From NCBI GenBank assembly GCA_035541875.1, contig DATKML010000057.1, positions 1 to 64,000 of the forward strand: 64,000 bases of DNA. The letters run 5' to 3'. The notes under the pieces were generated by a model, which was given only the letters and a program-made list of their open reading frames with translations, made no database searches and was not told the DNA's origin. A program made the position numbers and the translations under genes. Below are positions 1 to 8,757 of this stretch, piece by piece (the stretch's first letter is position 1; each line of letters opens with the position of its first letter). This stretch comes from JAJPHI01 sp035541875. GTDB lineage: Bacteria > Desulfobacterota > Binatia > Binatales > Binataceae.

Positions 1-77
1 CTGCGCGACCGCGCAATCGCGCCCAATTGTTCAGCCTCCGCCGCGCTGATTCTTACCGCCGCATTCGGCCTGCCCAT
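1..77 (-). CDS. IS630-family transposase, N-terminal fragment (cut by window edge)
   Basis: An open frame runs leftwards off the window from an ATG at 77. Its 25 visible residues begin MGRPNAAVRISAAEAEQLGA and go on IARSR. This matches the usual start of IS630-type transposases (M-x-R-P, a hydrophobic/Ser-Thr step, then E...L...ARSR), which precedes their helix-turn-helix. Only the first turn of that domain is visible, so the family call rests on pattern recognition and the catalytic DDE part lies outside. Whether the element is intact cannot be judged. Confidence 0.55.
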   Translation of the reverse strand, partial: MGRPNAAVRISAAEAEQLGAIARSR

Positions 78-141
78 GGAGCTTGATTGTACGCGACCGA
101 ACTCAACAATTAAATAAGTTATTTACGGGACACCACACTAG
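1..141 (-). mobile_element. Probable end of an IS630-type insertion sequence
   Basis: The transposase start at 77 is followed outward by a short AT-rich stretch and by the motif TAGTGTGGTGTCCCGTAA (minus strand, about 140-123), which resembles the terminal repeats of IS630 elements. IS630 elements insert at TA, and a TA lies within the CTAG at 138-141. The other end is outside the window, so the boundary is inferred. Confidence 0.35.
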
Positions 142-148
142 ACGTATT

Positions 149-442
149 TCACTCTACGTCATTAGGCGATGTTAGATAAGGCTTTGGTTGGGCGCTGGAT
201 GAATTCGATGCATTATTAGTGGGGGATTGATTAGAGGTCGCTGCGTTTGAGGCCGTGTCAGCGTCGGTCGTTGGCCATTGCACCTCGTCAGGTTTGATCC
301 CGAAAATCTCACCGGTCTTTTTATACTGGTAAACTTGGTAACCGGCGGATGCGATGGTTAACGGCAAACAACCAGAGCTACTCAGAGCTAGCAATCCGAC
401 GAGCAATCGCAACGAGCATTTTTCCCGCATCCGGCCCCTCAT
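149..442 (-). CDS. Small predicted lipoprotein, function unknown
   Basis: A 97-residue protein if started at the ATG at 442, which has GGGAG five bases upstream; another ATG lies at 430 and a longer frame starts at 460. The N-terminus is basic, then hydrophobic (LRLLVGLLALSSSGC), giving a lipobox-like signal with Cys as the lipidated residue. After a short stretch with YQVYQYKKTG, the C-terminal half is rich in Asn, Ser, Thr and Ala and probably disordered. I do not recognise the family. It probably sits in the envelope. It lies beside the insertion sequence and on the same strand as the pigment operon, but well beyond that operon's end. Confidence 0.55.
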   Translation of the reverse strand: MRGRMREKCSLRLLVGLLALSSSGCLPLTIASAGYQVYQYKKTGEIFGIKPDEVQWPTTDADTASNAATSNQSPTNNASNSSSAQPKPYLTSPNDVE

Positions 443-460
443 CCTCACTCCCGGGATCAT

Positions 461-762
461 TGTTACGCAGTTGGCCGACCTTTCCTAGGTGGCCTCAATG
501 GGTGACGCGGTACTGAAGAGGCGTGCATGATGCGGACCTAAGCGCTTCTAATCGTTCCGGAGATTAAGATGAGAAAAAGTTGAGCTTGGGATCCGGAGAG
601 CTCATGCGCGCTCATTCTCTTCAGCTTTCGGATTGTTGAAACGCTACCGTAAGGTGCCGTTGGGTCGCGGGCGAATTTCGACTGTTTTGTACCCGTGACC
701 TCGAAGTGGTTCGCCGCGTCAGCCCTTAGTCGCAGCTCAAGCATATTAACCACGGTGGAAAT
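461..762. other. Intergenic stretch without a convincing gene
   Basis: Between the two small lipoprotein genes. A 71-codon minus-strand frame exists (538-753), but it has no Shine-Dalgarno sequence, signal peptide or family resemblance. I see no terminator or repeat here. Confidence 0.4.
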
Positions 763-1071
763 TTATTTTGCTGGCTGCTCCATGTCCGAACCACCTTCGT
801 CACATCGGAATTTGATGACCGTTGCGCTGGCCTTGGCCATTAATGATCCTCCCTCATTTTGAATGGTGTAAGGGCCGCCACAGAATTTTTGGATTTTTTT
901 GAGAGCGTCTGCCCTTCGTCCGGCTGCGTGGGCGTCGTTCGCATACGAGACGATGCCGGCGCGGTACTGTTCTCCATGCGGGCCGGATTCGATTTTTGGG
1001 CTCAAATGTCCGGCATAGTAGCACGAAGCCACGGGTATCAGGCCGAGTAGTAGAAAACGCTTTATACGCAT
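763..1071 (-). CDS. Small predicted lipoprotein, function unknown
   Basis: A 102-residue protein. The ATG at 1071 has GAGGAG four bases upstream, good support for translation. The N-terminus MRIKRFLLLGLIPVASC is a compact lipoprotein signal with Cys17 as the lipidation site. The mature part is about 85 residues and contains two further Cys (in KFCGGPYT and IKFRCDE) that could form a disulfide in the periplasm. It lies downstream of the pigment operon on the same strand, separated by about 145 bases. The family is not recognised. Confidence 0.65.
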   Translation of the reverse strand: MRIKRFLLLGLIPVASCYYAGHLSPKIESGPHGEQYRAGIVSYANDAHAAGRRADALKKIQKFCGGPYTIQNEGGSLMAKASATVIKFRCDEGGSDMEQPAK

Positions 1072-1216
1072 TTGGCTCCTCTGCTTCGTGACCTAGCACG
1101 TCACCATTATCTTTCAGGCTTGGTGCTGTTGCATTTTAGTTGACGTTAGTGCGCGATATCAATGCCGCGCGCCTTTTCTCCATCCCAAGGAATATCGGGG
1201 CTACCATCAATGGCTG

Positions 1217-2446
1217 CTAGAGTGAACGCCTAAAGATCAGCGAGGTGTTTACGCCTCCGAAGGCAAAGTTATTCGACATAAAGTACTCGATGTCGAGTTG
1301 TCGCCCTGTACCAATAACGTAGTCCAGTTCCGCACAGCGCTCGTCGACCTTGACGAGATTTGCGGTCGGCGCAAACCACTGTTCTTTCATCATTTCGATC
1401 CCTAACCAGGCTTCGATGCCGGCGCAGGCTCCAAGAGAATGGCCGAAGTAACTCTTTAGTGCATGAATCGGTATGCGGTTGCCAAAGACCTCTGCGGTAG
1501 CTTCGCTCTCGGCAATATCCCCCCATTCGGTAGCTGTGCCGTGGCCGTTGACGAAGCCAATCGCCTCCCGCTGGACTCCCGCGTCCCTCAAAGCAAGGAT
1601 CAGAGCGCCGGCCATGGTCGCCACCGTCGGCTGAGTCGCATGCTTCCCGTCAGAATTAGTCCCATAGCCACAAAGCTCTGCATGAATCCTCGCCCCGCGC
1701 GCCCGAGCATGCTCGTATTCCTCAAGAATGAGGGTTGCAGCACCTTCACCGACGACCAAGCCGTCGCGATCGCGATCAAATGGGCGTGGCGTCGTTTGAG
1801 GAGTATCGTTTTTGGTGCTGGTCGCAAACAAAGTATCAAACACTGCGGCATCGGAGACATTGAGTTCTTCGGCTCCGCCCACGATCATGGCATCCTGCAT
1901 TCCGTAACTTATAGCCTCGGCGCCGTAACCAATAGCTTGGCTACTGGAAGTGCACGCGCTTGAAGTAGGAATGATTCTTCCGGTTATGCCAAAAAATAGC
2001 CCGATATTGATGGCAGCCGTATGGCTCATCATCTGTAAGTAGCTTGTTCCGTTGATTTGGGTCGTAGAGCCCTTAGTCATCAACTCCGCGAAGCCCAATA
2101 CCGGTTCGGCGCTGCCAAACGATGACCCGAAAGCGATACCCACCCGTCCTTGGGTTAGAAATGGCTCGCTACTCAACCCTGCGTCAGATAGCGCTCGTTC
2201 CGTGGCGTAAACAGCCATCCGGGATAACGGGCCCATCGTACGGAGCTTCTTGCGGTCATAGCGGTGCGACACGTCAAAGCCGACAATTGGTGCGGCTAAA
2301 CGGGTATTGATCGTCTCGAACTTGTCCCATTCTGACATGTAGCGGACACCTGTCTTCTGACCCTGCAGATTGGAACGGATGGTCGGCCAGTCTTCCCCCA
2401 AGCAGGTAATCCCGCCCATTCCAGTGACGACCACCCGACGCCTCAT
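1217..2446 (-). CDS. apeR: Aryl polyene beta-ketoacyl-ACP synthase ApeR
   Basis: A 409-residue condensing enzyme of the FabF/KAS II type, last gene of the aryl polyene operon. The catalytic triad is visible: Cys165 in TSSACTSSS, His302 in NGHGTATEWGD and His336 in KSYFGHSLGA. It should condense malonyl-ACP with starter or growing chains during polyene assembly; in studied clusters ApeR is the second active ketosynthase beside ApeO. The ATG overlaps the stop of apeQ as ATGA, so translation is probably coupled. Full length for the family. Confidence 0.93.
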   Translation of the reverse strand: MRRRVVVTGMGGITCLGEDWPTIRSNLQGQKTGVRYMSEWDKFETINTRLAAPIVGFDVSHRYDRKKLRTMGPLSRMAVYATERALSDAGLSSEPFLTQGRVGIAFGSSFGSAEPVLGFAELMTKGSTTQINGTSYLQMMSHTAAINIGLFFGITGRIIPTSSACTSSSQAIGYGAEAISYGMQDAMIVGGAEELNVSDAAVFDTLFATSTKNDTPQTTPRPFDRDRDGLVVGEGAATLILEEYEHARARGARIHAELCGYGTNSDGKHATQPTVATMAGALILALRDAGVQREAIGFVNGHGTATEWGDIAESEATAEVFGNRIPIHALKSYFGHSLGACAGIEAWLGIEMMKEQWFAPTANLVKVDERCAELDYVIGTGRQLDIEYFMSNNFAFGGVNTSLIFRRSL

Positions 2447-3168
2447 GCCATTCCCCCATTCACGGCGATCACTTGGCGCGTGACATAACTCGCTTCATCC
2501 GAGCAAAGAAAGCTCACAGCTGCAGCGACTTCCTCAGGAGTTCCAACGCGACGCATCGGGATGGCCTTGAGTATTTCTTCGAGCGGTAGATCTTCCAGCA
2601 TCTTCGTGTCGATGAGACCAGGGGCTACACAATTAACGGTGATCTTGCGCTTCGCGAGTTCAATCGCCAGCGCTTTTGTCGCTCCGATAATCCCGGCTTT
2701 GGCCGCACTGTAGTTTACTTGGCCACGATTACCCATCATTCCCGAGATTGACGAGATGGTCACAATTCGACCGCCGCGCCGCGCACCGACAATTGCCATG
2801 ATGACTGGGCGAAGAACGTTGTAGAAACCGCCGAGATCGGTGTCGAGGACCTCGTCCCAATCGGAATCTTCCAGTGCAGGGAACGCGTTGTCGCGAGATA
2901 TTCCTGCGTTCAGGACCACCCCATAATACGCGCCGTATTGCTCGATATCGCTTTCAAGGCGGGACCGGCATTCATCGCGCTTACTAAGATCGAACTGCAG
3001 AAGCCTCCCGTTACCGTTGCGTTCCCTAATGGCCCTAAGCGTTTGATCTGCACCCTCCAAATCACGATGGTAGTGCACGACGATTGCGAATCCGGCACGA
3101 GCAAGTCGCATCGCAATGGCCCGGCCGATTCCCTTGCTCGCCCCGGTCACAAGGATGGTTCGTTCCAC
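2443..3168 (-). CDS. apeQ: Aryl polyene 3-ketoacyl-ACP reductase ApeQ (FabG type)
   Basis: A 241-residue short-chain dehydrogenase. It has the Rossmann motif TGASKGIG (residues 8-15), the LNAGI segment, and the active-site Ser-Tyr-Lys set (SSISG around 139-143, Tyr153 and Lys157 in YSAAKAG). It would use NAD(P)H to reduce the 3-keto group after each condensation, before dehydration makes the next conjugated double bond. It begins three bases after the apeP stop and overlaps apeR by ATGA. No unusual features. Confidence 0.93.
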   Translation of the reverse strand: MERTILVTGASKGIGRAIAMRLARAGFAIVVHYHRDLEGADQTLRAIRERNGNGRLLQFDLSKRDECRSRLESDIEQYGAYYGVVLNAGISRDNAFPALEDSDWDEVLDTDLGGFYNVLRPVIMAIVGARRGGRIVTISSISGMMGNRGQVNYSAAKAGIIGATKALAIELAKRKITVNCVAPGLIDTKMLEDLPLEEILKAIPMRRVGTPEEVAAAVSFLCSDEASYVTRQVIAVNGGMA

Positions 3169-3171
3169 GGC

Positions 3172-3633
3172 TCAGGATTCCTCGTCAGATGGAAACAGAA
3201 TCTCTTTTGGTTGATAGACCTTCAACTGAGCTTGGGCCACTACGGTCTGTCCAACTGTGACTTTGCAATCGAAAGCGGCGAGCCCTTCATCATGAAACGC
3301 TAGTGATGCTGTCACGACTAGTTCATCACCTACGACGAACCAAGGTATCGTCACACTGCAGTCGCGTGTGCCGATCAGTAGCCCAACCTTGAGCGGCAGT
3401 CCGGCATCCAACGCCATCGCGCCCACATACGCACCACACGTCTGTGCCATATATTCGATAGCTAGGTAGCTCGGTACACCTTGGGGGCTCAAAAACAAGC
3501 TGGATCGGCCGATTATTACAGTGGCGATCAGTTCGCTGGCGTTATAACCAACGATTTGGTGCAATAGGAGCATCGGTGGCCGATGGAGCAAAAGCTCGGC
3601 CGGAGAATAGGGGCAATCGCTCAAAGCTACCAT
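3172..3633 (-). CDS. apeP: Aryl polyene dehydratase subunit ApeP (hotdog fold)
   Basis: A 153-residue hotdog-fold protein of the FabZ/FabA-like group. The N-terminal LLLHRPPMLLLHQIV resembles the opening of 3-hydroxyacyl-ACP dehydratases, and EYMAQTCGAYVG corresponds to the central hotdog helix. In characterised aryl polyene systems ApeP works as a heterodimer with ApeI, which contains the GHFP motif; ApeP here lacks that motif. The ATG overlaps the apeO stop by a few bases. Role assigned from position and fold. Confidence 0.88.
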   Translation of the reverse strand: MVALSDCPYSPAELLLHRPPMLLLHQIVGYNASELIATVIIGRSSLFLSPQGVPSYLAIEYMAQTCGAYVGAMALDAGLPLKVGLLIGTRDCSVTIPWFVVGDELVVTASLAFHDEGLAAFDCKVTVGQTVVAQAQLKVYQPKEILFPSDEES

Positions 3634-4814
3634 CCGAATCCCAGGACGACCGAAGCGTTGCTTCCGCCGAACGCAAATGAATTACTCAAGACAGCCAAGC
3701 GCTGCGTATCCTCTACGCGCATGGAAGCTGACGCGAAGTTAAGCCGCGCTATTGCTGGGTCCGCTTCGCCGTCCCAAACGTGAGGAGGTACGGTACCTGA
3801 TGCAAAGTCAGGCTCCAGCATCAACCAGAGGAAGGCCGCTTCGTTGGCACCGGCAGCACCCAACATATGCCCAGTCAGAGCCTTGGAGGAGCTACAGAGC
3901 GTTTCTGCACCGAAAATCGCATTGACCGCACGCGCCTCCATCGGATCATTCAGCTCTGTAGCTGTCCCGTGAAGATTGATATAGCCGATATCGTTAGCCG
4001 TGAGGCGCGCAGCCTCTAATGCTCGTCGCATCGCAAGCTCCGCTCCTTTGCCTTCGGGATCCGGAGCGCTCACGTGGTAGGCGTCCGAACTCTCACCAAC
4101 GCCCAGCAACGAGACTGCCGCTTCCTGTGACGTCATCAGGAAGACTGCTGCACCCTCTCCGATATTGATGCCATCGCGGTTGATACTGAACGGATTGCAA
4201 TAGTCCTTCGCCAATGCCTGCATCGAATCGAACCCGCCTACCGTCATCCTGCAGAGAGTATCGACGCCTCCAACTACGGCTGCGTCGCAGACACCTAATT
4301 CCATGAGTCGCTGAGCAGAAGCGAAAACCTTCGCGCTCGACGAGCATGCCGTCGAGATTGTGTAGGTTGGACCGGCAAGTTCGAAATACTCGGCAACAAA
4401 GCGGGCAAGACTGCCCAGTTCCTGCCCGCGAAAACGGAAATCCCTCGGCCAAACATTACTTTTGAATCGACAGGCGATGGCGCTCTCGGCATCCGAGATT
4501 CCCGAGGTACTCGTGCCCATAATCACCGCAATCCGGTCAGATCCGAATCGGTCGCGTGCTCCTCGGGTGTCCTGTTCGATTTGTCTTAGTGCAGCGAGTG
4601 TAAGGCGATTGTTCCGACAATCCAGGTGATCGAGCCTCTCGGGTAGTACCGGCAACGCGCCAGTGACAGACCCGACACGGACCGTGCGATCAGGCAAAAG
4701 GTCGCTCCGATTGACTAGCCCATAACGCGATCCTGCAAAGAGATTGGAGGCAACTTGGCGCTTTCCCCATCCCAACGGGTTTACCACTCCAAGCGCGTTA
4801 AGATAGAGCTTCAA
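3627..4814 (-). CDS. apeO: Aryl polyene beta-ketoacyl-ACP synthase ApeO
   Basis: A condensing enzyme with all catalytic residues: Cys157 in STACSSSAKV, His282 in NLHGTATELND and His316 in ALTGHMLGA. With ApeC it should form the ketosynthase/chain-length-factor pair that elongates the aryl polyene. The preferred start is TTG at 4814, giving MKLYLNALGVVNPLGW and 395 residues. That TTG overlaps the apeN stop as TTGA, and homologues start with this motif. A longer frame to 4889 would add 25 residues lying inside apeN and is unlikely. Confidence 0.93.
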   Translation of the reverse strand: MKLYLNALGVVNPLGWGKRQVASNLFAGSRYGLVNRSDLLPDRTVRVGSVTGALPVLPERLDHLDCRNNRLTLAALRQIEQDTRGARDRFGSDRIAVIMGTSTSGISDAESAIACRFKSNVWPRDFRFRGQELGSLARFVAEYFELAGPTYTISTACSSSAKVFASAQRLMELGVCDAAVVGGVDTLCRMTVGGFDSMQALAKDYCNPFSINRDGINIGEGAAVFLMTSQEAAVSLLGVGESSDAYHVSAPDPEGKGAELAMRRALEAARLTANDIGYINLHGTATELNDPMEARAVNAIFGAETLCSSSKALTGHMLGAAGANEAAFLWLMLEPDFASGTVPPHVWDGEADPAIARLNFASASMRVEDTQRLAVLSNSFAFGGSNASVVLGFGW

Positions 4815-5386
4815 TGACCAATCACCTTGGATTGTAGATCCAGTTCGTAACCATACGTGAAATTTTCTAGATGCGCGAGTTCGGGCCACCTATCGCCATG
4901 AGGACTATCGTAGGTCACCCGTACCAGTTCGTTCCCTGCTATTTCTATCCGGCGTTCCTTGGGACTGTCGTGAAGTGACGCCTCTGATCCTTTCAGACCT
5001 CGACGAACCTCAGACGCAGGCCAATAAACAATCACGAAGTCCGCCAGCATAATTTCGGGGCGAAAGAAGGCCGGCACGCTTGGCGCCAACTCCGAGTTGA
5101 TTCCGCGGTCGGTCGCAGTGACCGTCAACAATCTGTTACCTAAAGGACCGAATCCGATCATAAGGATTTTGTCGGGAGTTACACTAACGTAGGCTTCGAA
5201 GACCTGACTCCGTCCACGAAAATGCGCGGTGATAAGCTGACGGGCGCTAACCGGATAACCCAGCTTACTTCCGCTTGGAATCTCTATCGCTGCATTCGGC
5301 GTGAGCTCGACGCTACCCAGGAAAGCGTCGGAGCGGGTCGAGCATGCCGACAGAATCGTCGCGAGCAGAATCAGAAATAACCGCAA
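4811..5386 (-). CDS. apeN: ApeN, DUF3261-type lipoprotein of the aryl polyene locus
   Basis: A predicted outer-membrane-directed lipoprotein. The proposed start is TTG at 5386, directly after the apeM stop, giving the signal MRLFLILLATILSAC with the lipidated Cys at position 15 and 191 residues in total. A frame open to 5458 would place 24 polar residues before the signal and overlap apeM. DUF3261 lipoproteins occupy this position between the MMPL transporter and the ketosynthase in aryl polyene loci and are thought to help place the pigment in the outer membrane. Assignment is mainly by position plus the lipobox. Confidence 0.82.
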   Translation of the reverse strand: MRLFLILLATILSACSTRSDAFLGSVELTPNAAIEIPSGSKLGYPVSARQLITAHFRGRSQVFEAYVSVTPDKILMIGFGPLGNRLLTVTATDRGINSELAPSVPAFFRPEIMLADFVIVYWPASEVRRGLKGSEASLHDSPKERRIEIAGNELVRVTYDSPHGDRWPELAHLENFTYGYELDLQSKVIGH

Positions 5387-5390
5387 CGAC

Positions 5391-7724
5391 CTACCGTTCC
5401 ATTGAAGAGACTCTGCTCGACACCGAATCGCTGGCGATTGGCGACAAAAGAAAGGCAAGCGTTGTTCCGACCAAGAGCGTTGCGCCGAAGGATCGTACAG
5501 CGAAGGTGGCGCTCAAGGCCATCAAACCGAATGATAAGAGCGTTGTCGCAAGGGCCAACGAGATGCCTAACATCGCGACAGTTCGTAGAACGCCTCCAGC
5601 CTCTCGGCAAAAGACCGCATAATCGAAGCCGATGGAAAGCACCAAGACGAGCCCCATAGCACCAAAAAAGGTGAAATCCATCCCAACCGCACCTAATAGA
5701 AGAGGCGTCGCAATCACTGCGATAACCGGGGGAACCGCGACTGTGACCCCGCCGAGCATACCGTACCGCCATATTACGAGGGGCATCATTAGAATCACTG
5801 AAATTGCGACGAGTATCATTGCACGACGGTAGTACTTGTCGAGTAGCTGGCTGATTTCCGCTGGCGCATCGACGAAGTGCACTCCTGGAATACTATCGGT
5901 GATTCGTTTTATTGCGTCTGACTGCTCGTCCTCGGGCAATAGTACGAGCCCCACCGCCTCACCGTCTCCGATTTCGATCATGAGATCCTTTACAAAAGCG
6001 AGAGGGGAATCGCTACGGATTGCATCTGGTGTTAGATACGTAGTCGCGTTGTCACCCGTTTGCACGCCTCCTGCCATTCCCAAACGTTTAAGGTAGGCAC
6101 CCAAGAAGGGGGCCATCAGACGTTTCGTTACAAGATCACGATTCTGATGCTGGCGGACGATCGAGGGGACAAACTGTGCTGTTGATTGAATACCACCTAG
6201 TGCCCTTTGGTTCCCGGCGGAAGCCAACTTCGCCTCGAGAACCTCCTCTCTTTGCAAAACCGCATCGCGATTGGTGCCTTGCACAAACAGAAACTGCGTT
6301 CTCGTTGGAATCTGAGTCAAATGACGTACGCGCAGTTCCAGCGCATGCAAACCGGCATCAAGCGTCTGTTGGTGACGCACATCATTGTTAAGCTTCAAAC
6401 GCATAGCGCCAAGTATCGCGGCTCCACCAAGGAGCGCGAAAAGACCAAGCCGCATCGGGGTGAGACGTGGATGCTGCCAAAACGACCAGAGATAATCGAC
6501 TGCCGCGAGCATCCGTTCACCGTGCCGCAAGGGCAGAGAGCTATCCAGATAGGGCAGCCAGAGTACGATGGTTAGAAATGATCCAACGAGCCCAACTGTC
6601 GAAAAGACCGCGAGCTGAATCAGCCCGGGAAAAGGCGCGAACAGCAGAGTCGCGTAACCGATCAGCGTAGTGCCCGCTCCCAAAGCTATACCGGGAAATA
6701 CCTGTCGAAGCCGATCTCTTGGCGTCAGAACATCAGGCGCGAAGCGCGCAGTTACGTATTGCCAGCAATAATCGACTGCGATGCCGTTGAGCCCGACGCC
6801 AAACAGCAGTACGACAGCATGAACACCGCCGAACAGTGACAGACATACGGCGAACGCGAATATAACGCCGCTAGCGATAGCGAGCAGCGTGAGCCACAAC
6901 GGGCGTAAGGCTCTGAAGACGATCAAAATCAGTAGAATAGTTCCGATAGTTGAGACCACGCTGAGCCGCTTCGCCTCTGTAGTGGCAGAGCCAGCGCCAG
7001 CATGTGCGTAGAAGATTGCGCCCAGGCGCAAAATCTCGACGTTCGGGGTTCGCGCCACGATTCGCCGGCAAGTCCCATCGAAGAGCGAAATGAACCGGTC
7101 TTGATAAGCACCGGCGTAGGCGTTGCCGTTCAGCTGCGCAACTAACATAACCCACGTTACGTTGCCTTCCTGGAGTGAGAGTATCCCCTCGTCGGGTGTA
7201 AAAGCGGCGACGGGTTTGGGTAAGTGACTCAGGAATTCGGGCAAGAGCAAAAATGGGTCGTGTTGAAGCAACTGGAGATCGATGGGTGAAGTGGGGGCGT
7301 AAATGCTGGCCATCGCACGGTCCACAATTTCTTGTCCCCGATTCTGCAGCAGAAGCTCGCGATCACCTTGCGCAAGCAGACCATAGCGATAGGGGAAGTA
7401 CATCTTGCCAATCTCTCGCCAGGCGTCCGCAGGAAGCTGATAAGTGACACTAGTGGTCATGCCGGACCCGGAAAGCGCGTCGGCGAGCGCCGTTCCTGCT
7501 GAGCGCGCTTGTGACCGATCGGTATCACCAATAAGCACCAGAAGACGGCCAGCTAAAAGTGCCGAGACGCGGCGCTTTGCACGGTCGGCGACCGGATCGC
7601 GTTCCTGCACGGGCAGCAGTGCGGTCATATCAGTCTGCAGGTCGATTCCTCGATAGACGCGAACGGCAAGAATCGCGCCCATGGCAATGAGGACAACCAA
7701 CCAGGCAAGCGCGGCAGCCTTCAT
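5391..7724 (-). CDS. apeM: ApeM, MMPL/RND-type exporter
   Basis: A 777-residue integral membrane protein with a single N-terminal membrane segment, a periplasmic domain, a block of about five helices, a second periplasmic domain and a second helix block, the layout of MMPL transporters. GIAVDYCWQYV and SIGFDYAVFCREAG carry the G-x-D-Y type motif in the two membrane blocks; these acidic residues probably carry the proton relay. It should move the aryl polyene lipid or its precursor across the inner membrane, working with the LolA-like ApeL. It starts as a TGATG overlap with the apeL stop. Confidence 0.9.
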   Translation of the reverse strand: MKAAALAWLVVLIAMGAILAVRVYRGIDLQTDMTALLPVQERDPVADRAKRRVSALLAGRLLVLIGDTDRSQARSAGTALADALSGSGMTTSVTYQLPADAWREIGKMYFPYRYGLLAQGDRELLLQNRGQEIVDRAMASIYAPTSPIDLQLLQHDPFLLLPEFLSHLPKPVAAFTPDEGILSLQEGNVTWVMLVAQLNGNAYAGAYQDRFISLFDGTCRRIVARTPNVEILRLGAIFYAHAGAGSATTEAKRLSVVSTIGTILLILIVFRALRPLWLTLLAIASGVIFAFAVCLSLFGGVHAVVLLFGVGLNGIAVDYCWQYVTARFAPDVLTPRDRLRQVFPGIALGAGTTLIGYATLLFAPFPGLIQLAVFSTVGLVGSFLTIVLWLPYLDSSLPLRHGERMLAAVDYLWSFWQHPRLTPMRLGLFALLGGAAILGAMRLKLNNDVRHQQTLDAGLHALELRVRHLTQIPTRTQFLFVQGTNRDAVLQREEVLEAKLASAGNQRALGGIQSTAQFVPSIVRQHQNRDLVTKRLMAPFLGAYLKRLGMAGGVQTGDNATTYLTPDAIRSDSPLAFVKDLMIEIGDGEAVGLVLLPEDEQSDAIKRITDSIPGVHFVDAPAEISQLLDKYYRRAMILVAISVILMMPLVIWRYGMLGGVTVAVPPVIAVIATPLLLGAVGMDFTFFGAMGLVLVLSIGFDYAVFCREAGGVLRTVAMLGISLALATTLLSFGLMALSATFAVRSFGATLLVGTTLAFLLSPIASDSVSSRVSSMER

Positions 7725-8353
7725 CAGTGCGAGCCCTGGCTGACCCCTTTGCCACCGAGAAGATGCGCATCCTCCGGTTGCAACGGGGCGTATCCGATGC
7801 GCTGGTCGAAGAACCGCAAGTGTTCCGAATCACCGTTGCGATGAGTGATCTCGACATCATCAACCGTTGCTCCGCCCGTTATCGCTATCGAAGCGAACGT
7901 GCCGGACACCAAATCATCGCGTCGCAAAGGTACCAAGGTCGTGCGCCAGGAGTGCCGATCAATCGAAGTAGTAACGGCAAAGTCCTTACGTAGAACGCTC
8001 CAGTCACGCATCATCGCGCCGTTGAGCAACTCGTTCAGTCGACTCACCATCGGCGCGCGCGATGCGTCTATGCGCTGCACTTCCTTATCATTGACTATCT
8101 GGTCGAGCCCTTCCTTGGTAATAACGGTAGTTGCCTGAAAGGGATGCTCGACGCGCCAGATTAGCCCTTCATCCGGCACCAGGACGAAACTGCCGTCGCT
8201 CTTCAGGGGAGTCGGTATGCCGGTAATTTGACGGGTCTGCTCGAAGCGTCCCGACAGGTTCTTTGAAGGAGTTGGTGACGATTTGGAGACTTGCGCTCTA
8301 CAAATTGGCGCAAGCAAGCTGATTGCAAACACCGCCATCAGAAGGCGTCTCAC
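7724..8353 (-). CDS. apeL: ApeL, LolA-like periplasmic carrier
   Basis: A 209-residue exported protein when started at the GTG at 8353, which overlaps the apeK stop as GTGA. The N-terminus MRRLLMAVFAISLLAPICRA is a Sec signal ending near RAQ. The mature part has the LolA-like opening LSGRFEQTRQITG and the SDGSFVLVPDEGLIWRVE strand pattern typical of outer-membrane lipoprotein carrier homologues. It probably ferries the lipidic pigment across the periplasm. A frame open to 8401 would put 16 extra residues before the signal and is less likely. Confidence 0.87.
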   Translation of the reverse strand: MRRLLMAVFAISLLAPICRAQVSKSSPTPSKNLSGRFEQTRQITGIPTPLKSDGSFVLVPDEGLIWRVEHPFQATTVITKEGLDQIVNDKEVQRIDASRAPMVSRLNELLNGAMMRDWSVLRKDFAVTTSIDRHSWRTTLVPLRRDDLVSGTFASIAITGGATVDDVEITHRNGDSEHLRFFDQRIGYAPLQPEDAHLLGGKGVSQGSH

Positions 8354-8757
8354 AACGCGAGCCGAACTTTTTCGACCAGCGCAGGCGGCGTTTCGAAGCA
8401 TAGTTCCATGCTCTGCTTATCGACCGTAACCTGAATCGTATGGGCCTTCGTCAGAACCTCATCCGTCTCGGCGTCGCGGATAACATAGTTGGTTTTGAGC
8501 CGAGTCTCATACTCAACGAGGGTTGCGTTAACCTTGATTGCAGTAGTCAAGGTGATGGGGCGGACAAACTTGATACGCATATCAACGATTGGCCACAGGA
8601 AGCCACTATCGGCCATCTCGTGATAGCCGAAGGCGATTTTGTCGAACAACGCGGCCCGCGCCTGCTCGAAGAAGCGCGGGTAATGCCCGTGCCAAACAAC
8701 GCGCATCGGATCGAGATCGTAAAAGTGAATCTTGATCAGAACCTCAGTGGAGATCAT
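8350..8757 (-). CDS. apeK: ApeK, hotdog acyl-ACP/CoA thioesterase
   Basis: A 135-residue 4-hydroxybenzoyl-CoA thioesterase/YbgC-type protein. The signature HFYDLDPMRVVWHGHYPRFF carries the Asp and His seen in this family's active site. In aryl polyene loci it is thought to release or edit polyene chains from the carrier protein. It overlaps the end of apeJ by 14 bases and the start of apeL by four. Length is normal for the family. Confidence 0.9.
   Translation of the reverse strand: MISTEVLIKIHFYDLDPMRVVWHGHYPRFFEQARAALFDKIAFGYHEMADSGFLWPIVDMRIKFVRPITLTTAIKVNATLVEYETRLKTNYVIRDAETDEVLTKAHTIQVTVDKQSMELCFETPPALVEKVRLAL

Noticed and set aside
538..753. 71-codon minus-strand frame between the two small lipoprotein genes
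   Set aside because: No Shine-Dalgarno sequence, no signal peptide, no family resemblance; length is within chance.
5402..6575. Several plus-strand frames opposite apeM
   Set aside because: Antisense shadows of the MMPL transporter gene; composition is Arg/Ser-rich and no starts are supported.
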